The translations under genes and the position numbers were made by a program. From Methylobacterium oryzihabitans (GTDB taxonomy: Bacteria; Pseudomonadota; Alphaproteobacteria; Rhizobiales; Beijerinckiaceae), in assembly GCF_004004555.2 (NCBI RefSeq), contig NZ_SACP01000013.1, forward strand, positions 62,001 through 126,000: 64,000 nucleotides of DNA. Direction: 5' to 3'. The first letter of the stretch is position 1, and every line of letters starts with the position of its first letter. Of the stretch, positions 58,639 through 64,000 are shown in pieces. The notes under the pieces are model-generated. The model saw only the letters and a program-made list of their open reading frames with translations, was not told the origin of the DNA and ran no database searches.

Positions 58639-59568
58639 ATGACGACGACGCGCTGCCTTCTTCTCGGGGCCCGGGTGCAGGAGGGGGCGGGCCGGCTCGG
58701 CTGCGACATGGGGCCGAGCGCCTACCGGGCGGCGGGCCTCGCCGAGGCGCTCGCCGGGCTCGGGCTCGACGTGGTCGACGGCGGCGACGTGGTGCCGGGG
58801 CCGGCGGCGGATCTCGCCCACCCCAACCCGGCCCTGCGCCAGCTCGGCGCCTTCGCGGCCTGGACCGAGGCGCTGGCGGGCGCCGCCTACGCGGCCAGCG
58901 CCGACGCGGTGCCGGTCTTTCTCGGCGGCGACCACAGCCTGTCGGCCGGGACGCTGGCCGGCCTCGGCCGGCGCGCCGCCGCGGAGGAGCGGCCGCTCTT
59001 CGTGCTGTGGCTCGACGCCCATGCCGACTTCCACACCCTCGACACCACGACGAGCGGCAACCTGCACGGGGTGCCGCTGGCCTACGCCACCGGCCGGCCG
59101 GGCTTCGCCGGGCTGCTGCCGCCCCTCGCCGCGCCCCTCGACCCGGCCCATGTCTGCCTGATGGGCACCCGCAGCCTCGACCCCGCGGAGCGCGGCCCCG
59201 TCACCGCCTCGGGCATGACCGTCTACGACATGCGCTCGATCGACGAGGACGGCATCGTCGGCCCGCTGCGGGCCTTCCTCGAACGGGTCGCGGCGGCGGG
59301 CGGGCGGCTGCATGTCAGCCTCGACGTCGACTTCCTCGATCCCGAGATCGCGCCCGGCGTCGGCACGACGGTGCCGGGCGGCGCCACCTTCCGGGAGGCG
59401 CATCTCGTCATGGAGATGCTGCACGATTCCGGGCTCGTCGGCAGCCTCGACCTCGTCGAGCTGAACCCGTTCCTCGACGAGCGCGGGCGCACCGCCCTCC
59501 TGATGGTCGACCTCGCCGCGAGCCTGATGGGCCGGCGCGTCCTCGACCGGCCGACCCGGACCTATTGA
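58639..59568 (+). CDS. rocF: Arginase
   Basis: 309 residues from ATG 58639. Hydrolyses L-arginine to ornithine and urea at a binuclear Mn site. Metal-ligand motifs: LGGDHSLSAGT, WLDAHADFHTLDTT and SLDVDFLDPEIAPGVGT, plus the late ELNPFLDERGRTA. The N-terminal LLLGARVQEGAGRLGCDMGPSAYRAAGL is typical of arginase rather than agmatinase. Alone in its transcription unit and followed by a strong terminator. It uses the same substrate as the NOS encoded 10 kb away. Confidence 0.94.
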   Translation: MTTTRCLLLGARVQEGAGRLGCDMGPSAYRAAGLAEALAGLGLDVVDGGDVVPGPAADLAHPNPALRQLGAFAAWTEALAGAAYAASADAVPVFLGGDHSLSAGTLAGLGRRAAAEERPLFVLWLDAHADFHTLDTTTSGNLHGVPLAYATGRPGFAGLLPPLAAPLDPAHVCLMGTRSLDPAERGPVTASGMTVYDMRSIDEDGIVGPLRAFLERVAAAGGRLHVSLDVDFLDPEIAPGVGTTVPGGATFREAHLVMEMLHDSGLVGSLDLVELNPFLDERGRTALLMVDLAASLMGRRVLDRPTRTY

Positions 59569-59577
59569 AACGCGCGC

Positions 59578-59603
59578 GGCCGGCCCGCGGGGACGGGCCG
59601 GCC
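59578..59603. terminator. Terminator between convergent arginase and citrate-type transporter genes
   Basis: GGCCGGCCCG (59578-59587) and CGGGCCGGCC (59594-59603) are perfect 10-bp arms with a 6-nt loop, 10 bp after the arginase stop, followed by GGCTTTG. The transporter gene ends at 59628 on the other strand. Confidence 0.75.
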
Positions 59604-59627
59604 GGCTTTGGTCTCCGGCGACGCCGG

Positions 59628-61010
59628 TCAGACGATCCAGCGCAGGACGATCAGCACGCCGGTCACCGTCAGGGCGCCGCCGATGCGGGTGGCGATCTGG
59701 GCGAACGGCATCAACTGCATCCGGTCGGCGGCCGTGAGGATCGCGACGTCGCCGGTGCCGCCCTGGCCGGAGTGGCAGGCGTTCACGATCGCGGTCTCGA
59801 TCGGGTACATGGCGAGCCAGCGCCCGACCATGAACCCGGTCGCCATCAGGGTGAACACCGTCGAGACGATCACCGCGAGGTTCACCAGGGTGAAGGCCGC
59901 CATCAGCTTGTCCCACGGCGTCATCGCGACGCCGATGGCGAACAGCAGCGGGTAGGTCATGCCGACCTGCACGAACTTGTAGACCACGAACCCGCCGGCC
60001 TGGAGGTGGGGCGACACCGCCTGGGTCAGCTTGGCGAGGACGGCGAGGAACAGCATCGCCACCGGGGCCGGCAGGCCGACGACGTGGTGCATCATCACGC
60101 CGAGGAGGTAGAGCGTCACCGCGGTAAGCCCGGCGCCCGCGATGGTGGCGACGTCCATGGCGCCGCCGGTCTCGCTCTTGGCCGTCTCGCCCTTCATGTC
60201 GAGGGCGTCGTCCCCGCCCGGCTGCAGGCGGCCCTCGCCGGTGAGGTGGGGCAGGCGCTTGCCGACGTAGTTGAGGATGCCCGAGAACACGATCGCGGTC
60301 AGGCTGCCGAGCATCACCGGCGGCAGCACCTGGGCGAACAGGTCGCCCTGCGGCTGGCCGAGGATCGCCGCGTAGCCGATCGAGAGCGGGATCGCGCCCT
60401 CGCCGACGCCGCCGGCCATGATCGGCACGACGATGAAGAAGAAGGTGTGGTAGGCGCCGAGCCCGAGCATCACCCCGACCAGCGTGCCGACGCAGGCCGC
60501 CGCGACCGATCCGGCGGCCAGCGGCACGAAGATCTTCAGGAAGCCGCGGATCAGCACCTGCCGGTCCATGCCGAGGATGCTGCCGACGATGATCGCCGCG
60601 ATGTAGATGTAGAGGAAGTTGGTGAACTTGGTGAAGTCGGTGATCGACTTCTGGATCTGCGGCGGGATCAGCCCGTAATAGGCCAGCGCCGAGGGAATGA
60701 AGGTGGCGAAGATCGCGCCCGCGCCGATGCTGCGCAGCACCGGCAGCCGCTTGCCGATCTCGGCGCAGGTGAAGCCGCCGAGCACCAGCACGGCGATCAT
60801 CGTCGGCGCGTCGGCCTTGATCTCGCCCTCCTGGGTCAGGATCACCAGCAGCACCGCGAGGATGAAGTAGACCGGAAGCGGGATGATGCCGATCTTCCAG
60901 TCCATCAGCCGCCACCAGCCGAGCGGCCAGAATTTCCGCGGGTCCGCCGGGCGGGTCCCGGCGGTCTGGGTCGGCGGCAGCGTGGATGCACCGAGGGCGT
61001 TGGCCTGCAT
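59628..61010 (-). CDS. 2-hydroxycarboxylate transporter family (CitS/CimH/MaeN-like) symporter
   Basis: 460 residues from ATG 61008-61010 with GGAGGA before it. About 11-12 membrane segments. The re-entrant-loop motifs of the 2HCT family are visible: AGGVGEGAIPLSIGYA (GGxG) and ACHSGQGGTGDVAILTA. Imports citrate, malate or similar hydroxycarboxylates with Na+ or H+. The divergent response regulator-kinase-binding protein genes, 154 bp away, resemble tricarboxylate sensing systems, supporting this substrate class. Confidence 0.9.
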   Translation of the reverse strand: MQANALGASTLPPTQTAGTRPADPRKFWPLGWWRLMDWKIGIIPLPVYFILAVLLVILTQEGEIKADAPTMIAVLVLGGFTCAEIGKRLPVLRSIGAGAIFATFIPSALAYYGLIPPQIQKSITDFTKFTNFLYIYIAAIIVGSILGMDRQVLIRGFLKIFVPLAAGSVAAACVGTLVGVMLGLGAYHTFFFIVVPIMAGGVGEGAIPLSIGYAAILGQPQGDLFAQVLPPVMLGSLTAIVFSGILNYVGKRLPHLTGEGRLQPGGDDALDMKGETAKSETGGAMDVATIAGAGLTAVTLYLLGVMMHHVVGLPAPVAMLFLAVLAKLTQAVSPHLQAGGFVVYKFVQVGMTYPLLFAIGVAMTPWDKLMAAFTLVNLAVIVSTVFTLMATGFMVGRWLAMYPIETAIVNACHSGQGGTGDVAILTAADRMQLMPFAQIATRIGGALTVTGVLIVLRWIV

Positions 61011-61164
61011 CGTGTCCTCCCGTTGGACGCGGCCGGAGGCGGGCGCCGGCACGGCGCTTGGCTTCGGTCCGCGGGTTGCTATTGTCGGGAGGCGATAGCG
61101 CACGACCCTGACACCAACCTGACGCGGGATCGGGCCATGACGATCCCCGGGACCTGACCCAGCG

Positions 61165-61839
61165 ATGCGGATACTCGTCGTCGAGGATACGGCCGACATC
61201 GCCGAGATCATCATCGCGGGTTTCCGGCGCATCGGGCACAGCGTCGACTGGGAGAGCGACGGCGCCGAGGCCCGCGACCTGCTGGCCACGCAGGGCTACG
61301 ACCTCGTCGTCCTCGACCTGACGCTGCCGGGCTGCGACGGCGCGGCCCTTCTGAAGGCCCTGCGCGGGCGCGGCGACGCCACCCCGGTCCTGGTCCTCAC
61401 CGCCCGGGCGGGAATCGAGGAGCGGGTGCGGGTGCTCGACCTCGGCGCCGACGACTACCTCGTCAAGCCGTTCGACTTCCGCGAGGTCGAGGCGCGGGCG
61501 AGGGCGCTGCTGCGCCGCGCCGCCGGCGAGGCCACCAACGCGCTGGTCTGCGGCGACATCGCCATCGACCGCGCCGCCCGCTCGGTCCGCGTCGCCGGCG
61601 TGCCGGTCGAGCTGACCCGGCGCGAACTGATGCTGCTGGAGATCCTGGCGGCCCGGCCCGGCCGGGTGTTCGGCAAGGACGAGCTGCTCGACCGCCTGTT
61701 CTCCCTCGACGAGGCGCCGAGCTTCAACGCCGTCGAGCAGTACGTCGCCCGCCTGCGCCGCAAGCTGGCGCCGTCGGAGGCGCAGATCCGAACCCTGCGC
61801 GGGCTCGGCTACCAGCTCACGCCGAAACCCGGCGGCTAA
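61165..61839 (+). CDS. OmpR-family response regulator (TctD-like)
   Basis: 224 residues from ATG 61165. Receiver domain with the acidic pair E7/D8, phospho-acceptor Asp51 (LVVLDLTLPG) and conserved Lys in LVKPFDF. Winged-helix output domain from about residue 125 (LTRRELMLLEILAARPGRVFGKDELLDRLF, NAVEQYVARLRRKL). Pairs with the downstream kinase and likely controls the divergent carboxylate transporter. Confidence 0.92.
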   Translation: MRILVVEDTADIAEIIIAGFRRIGHSVDWESDGAEARDLLATQGYDLVVLDLTLPGCDGAALLKALRGRGDATPVLVLTARAGIEERVRVLDLGADDYLVKPFDFREVEARARALLRRAAGEATNALVCGDIAIDRAARSVRVAGVPVELTRRELMLLEILAARPGRVFGKDELLDRLFSLDEAPSFNAVEQYVARLRRKLAPSEAQIRTLRGLGYQLTPKPGG

Positions 61840-61940
61840 GCAGACTTGCGTTGGAAGGCCAACGCTTCGTCCGCTTAGATTCTTGTTTTTCGCAGATTTT
61901 TATCGCAAAACCGGCTACCACTTTTGCGAAATCTGCTTAG
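61836..61940. repeat. Palindromic repeat between response regulator and kinase genes
   Basis: CTAAGCAGA (61836-61844) is inverted at 61932-61940 (TCTGCTTAG). Inside are a hairpin GCGTTGG-AAGG-CCAACGC (61848-61865) and an inverted pair, GCAGATTTTTATCGCAAAA against TTTTGCGAAATCTGC. AAACCGGCTACCACTTTTGC is like a sequence common in dispersed repeats of Rhizobiales. It is AT-richer than its surroundings and interrupts an expected operon. Includes the response regulator stop codon. Confidence 0.8.
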
Positions 61941-61943
61941 GCC

Positions 61944-63353
61944 GTGGCACATCGACCGGACCGGGGCGCGGCGCGCCCGTCGCTGTACTGGCGCGTCACC
62001 GGCCTCGTCGCCGCGGTGCTCGCCGCGACCGGGCTCGCGCTGGCGGGGCTGGCGGGCTCCTACGCCCGCTCGGCGGCCGACGACGCCTACGACCGCCTGC
62101 TGCTCGCCGCCGCGCTCCAGATCTCGGAGAGCCTCTCCGTCGAGGACGGGCGCCTCCTCGTCGACCCGCCCTTCGCCGCCTTCGAGACCCTGGCGCTCGC
62201 CGCCGACGACCGGGTGTTCTACGCCGTCACCGCGCCGGACGGCACGATCCTGACCGGCTACGACGACCTGCCGCCGGCGCTGCCGCCCCGTCCCGCCGGC
62301 ACCGGCCCGGCCTTCGGCGACGGGGTCTTCTCCGGCGCCCGGGTCCGCCACGTCCGGGTGCGGCGCGCGATCCCCGACATCGCCGCGCCGGGCTTCGCCG
62401 AGGTGGCGCTGGCCCAGACCACCGGGGCGCGGGGGCGCCTCGCCCGCGACCTCATCGCCCGGGCGCTGGCGCTGCTCGGCGCCATGATGCTGCTCGGCTT
62501 CCTCGCCGCCCTGCTGGCGGTGCGGCTGGCGCTGGCGCCGCTGGCCCGCCTCGAACGGGCGATGCGCGCCCGCGACCCGAAGGACCTGACGCCGATCGCC
62601 GTCGAGGCCCCGCGGGAGGTCGCCGCCCTGGTCGCGGCGATCGACGGCTTCACCGAGCGGCTGGCGCGCCACCTCGCGGTGCTCCAGCGCTTCATCGCCG
62701 AGGCGAGCCACCAGATCCGCACGCCCCTGGCGGCGCTGAACGCCCAGGTCGAGATGCTGGCCTGGTCCGCCGACGATCCCGATGCCGGGGCGCGGCGCGA
62801 GCGCCTGCTGCGGGTCCAGGCGAGGGCGCAGGAACTCGCGCGGCTGACCAACCAGCTCCTCGACCACGCCATGGTGAGCCACCGGGTCGAGACCCTGCGC
62901 TTCACGCCCGTCGACCTCGCGGCGCTCGCCCGCGCGATCCTGCGCGACCGCGCCGGCACCCTGGCGCGCGAGGTCGATCTCGGCTTCGACGGGCCCGAGG
63001 AGCCGGTGCCGGTCGCGGGCGACGCGCTGAGCCTGCGCGAGGCGGTGGCCAACCTCGTCGGCAACGCCCTCGCGCACGGCGCCCGCACCCGGCTCGACGT
63101 GACGGTGGCGGCGGAGGGCGGCGAGGGCCGGCTCACCGTCGCCGACGACGGCCCCGGCATCCCGCCGCAGGCGTGGTCGCGGGTGACGCGGCCGTTCGAG
63201 GGCGCCGGCGGCACCAGGGGCGCCGGGCTCGGCCTGTCGATCGCCAGCGACGTGGTGCGCGCCCATGGCGGGCGTCTCGCCTTCGCGACCCTGCCCGACG
63301 GGCGCTTCGCGGTGACGATCGCGATTCCTCTTGCCGCGCAGGACCCCGCATGA
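61944..63353 (+). CDS. Sensor histidine kinase (TctE-like)
   Basis: 469 residues from GTG 61944. Membrane helix at about 15-35 (VTGLVAAVLAATGLALAGLAG), a periplasmic sensor domain of about 130 residues, a second helix at about 175-195, then a HAMP-like segment. HisKA with His256 in SHQIRTPLAAL, the TctE-type H-box. HATPase domain with NLVGNALAHG (N box), DDGPGIP and GAGLGLSIA. The stop overlaps the next gene by 4 bp, linking it tightly to the periplasmic binding protein. Confidence 0.93.
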   Translation: MAHRPDRGAARPSLYWRVTGLVAAVLAATGLALAGLAGSYARSAADDAYDRLLLAAALQISESLSVEDGRLLVDPPFAAFETLALAADDRVFYAVTAPDGTILTGYDDLPPALPPRPAGTGPAFGDGVFSGARVRHVRVRRAIPDIAAPGFAEVALAQTTGARGRLARDLIARALALLGAMMLLGFLAALLAVRLALAPLARLERAMRARDPKDLTPIAVEAPREVAALVAAIDGFTERLARHLAVLQRFIAEASHQIRTPLAALNAQVEMLAWSADDPDAGARRERLLRVQARAQELARLTNQLLDHAMVSHRVETLRFTPVDLAALARAILRDRAGTLAREVDLGFDGPEEPVPVAGDALSLREAVANLVGNALAHGARTRLDVTVAAEGGEGRLTVADDGPGIPPQAWSRVTRPFEGAGGTRGAGLGLSIASDVVRAHGGRLAFATLPDGRFAVTIAIPLAAQDPA

Positions 63354-64000
63354 AACGCCTCCGCGCCGCCCTCGCGGCGCTGCTCCTCGCCGCCTCCCCG
63401 GGCCGCGCGGCCGAGACGACGCGGTTCCCGGCGGTCGATTCGGAATCGCTGGTGCTGGTGCTGCACGCGGCGACCGACCTCGAGGCGATGCGCCCGCTGA
63501 TCCGCGACTTCCAGGACACCGAGCCCCACGTCGCGGTGGCCTACACCGAAACCGTGACCGGCGAGCTGTTCGAGCGCATGCAGGCGGCCTGCCGCGGCGC
63601 CGGCGGGGTCGACCTCGTGCTGTCCTCCTCCGTCGACCAACTGGTGAAGCTCGTCAACGACGGCTGCGCCGCCCGGCTCGGCCTCGCGGAGGCCGACCCG
63701 CTGCCGCGCTGGACCCGCTGGCGCGACGAGCTGTTCGGCTTCACCTTCGAGCCGGGGGTGATCGTCTACAACGCCGACACCGTGCCGCCCGAGGACCGCC
63801 GCCGCAGCCGGGCCGAGCTGATCGACCTGCTGCGCACCCATCCCGGGCGCTATGCCGGCCGGATCGGCACCTACGACGTCACCACCTCGGGCATCGGCTA
63901 CCTGTTCTCGGCCTACGACCTGCGCGCCGGCGCGGTGTTCGGGCGGATGCTGGAGGCGCTGGCCCGGGCCGACGCGGTGCTGAGCTGCTGCACCACCGAC
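63350..64000 (+). CDS. Periplasmic substrate-binding protein, 5' part (cut by window end)
   Basis: 217 codons visible from ATG 63350. Signal peptide MKRLRAALAALLLAASPGRAAE. Binding-protein fold: LVLVLHAATDLEAMRPLIRDFQDTEPHVAVAYTE, DLVLSSSVDQLVKLVNDGCA and FGFTFEPGVIVYNADTVP. The 4-bp overlap with the TctE-like kinase gene suggests it presents ligand to the kinase, as in three-component systems, rather than serving an ABC importer. The 3' end is outside the window. Confidence 0.85.
   Translation, partial: MKRLRAALAALLLAASPGRAAETTRFPAVDSESLVLVLHAATDLEAMRPLIRDFQDTEPHVAVAYTETVTGELFERMQAACRGAGGVDLVLSSSVDQLVKLVNDGCAARLGLAEADPLPRWTRWRDELFGFTFEPGVIVYNADTVPPEDRRRSRAELIDLLRTHPGRYAGRIGTYDVTTSGIGYLFSAYDLRAGAVFGRMLEALARADAVLSCCTTD

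Overview
The window is very GC-rich (roughly 70% G+C by eye) and looks like chromosome from an alphaproteobacterium of the Hyphomicrobiales, most likely Methylobacterium or a close relative. Evidence: an alphaproteobacterial SOS box (GTTC-N7-GTTC) in front of lexA, a MucR/Ros-type regulator, the tig-clpP-clpX-lon order, a glnB-glnA pair, a two-domain cold-shock protein, alphaproteobacterial small families (RT0821/Lpp0805, TIGR02301, DUF1624) and dispersed palindromic repeats between genes. Species cannot be fixed from sequence alone.

Layout. 1-1.7 kb: 5' end of lexA with its SOS promoter and a GSU2403-type nucleotidyltransferase-fold gene headed by two 32-bp palindromes. 1.9-5.0 kb: glyoxalase I-like enzyme, then a Tat-exported small subunit plus Fe-S GMC dehydrogenase pair lacking its cytochrome subunit. 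5.0-11.5 kb: GNAT, ribbon-helix-helix protein, amino acid permease, glnB-glnA, bifunctional NAD(P)HX repair enzyme. 11.8-20.1 kb: a multicopper-oxidase fold lacking copper ligands, tRNA-Leu(UAG), then the protein quality-control cluster tig, clpP, clpX, lon. 20.2-32.6 kb: MucR-like regulator, rnr, DUF983, Nudix, fabI, DnaJ-like, surface lipoprotein, pdxH, SDR, and a run of tightly packed or overlapping small genes. 32.6-43.6 kb: YdcF, RraA-like, the elongation factor P module (efp with divergent epmA-epmB), DUF1624, double CSD protein, DUF192, GGCT-like, propionyl/acetyl-CoA carboxylase biotin subunit, L,D-transpeptidase.

43.8-58.6 kb carries the unusual material. Downstream of a deacetylase and tRNA-Val(UAC) there is about 0.8 kb of non-coding, apparently degenerate DNA, then a translationally coupled pair: a radical SAM protein with a B12-binding-like N-terminus and a stand-alone nitric oxide synthase oxygenase. 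On the opposite strand, abutting the NOS stop, is a beta-helix/RTX protein with no stop codon of its own: its frame runs open through the entire antisense of the NOS gene. Next come an ABC-type binding protein and a giant RTX protein of about 1,850 residues with five large internal repeats. No type I secretion genes are in the window. The block looks acquired or rearranged and is the best candidate for something undescribed.

58.6-64 kb: arginase (also an arginine consumer, like NOS), a 2-hydroxycarboxylate (citrate-type) transporter, and divergently a response regulator, TctE-like kinase and periplasmic binding protein (cut by the window end), which together look like a three-component carboxylate sensing system controlling the transporter.
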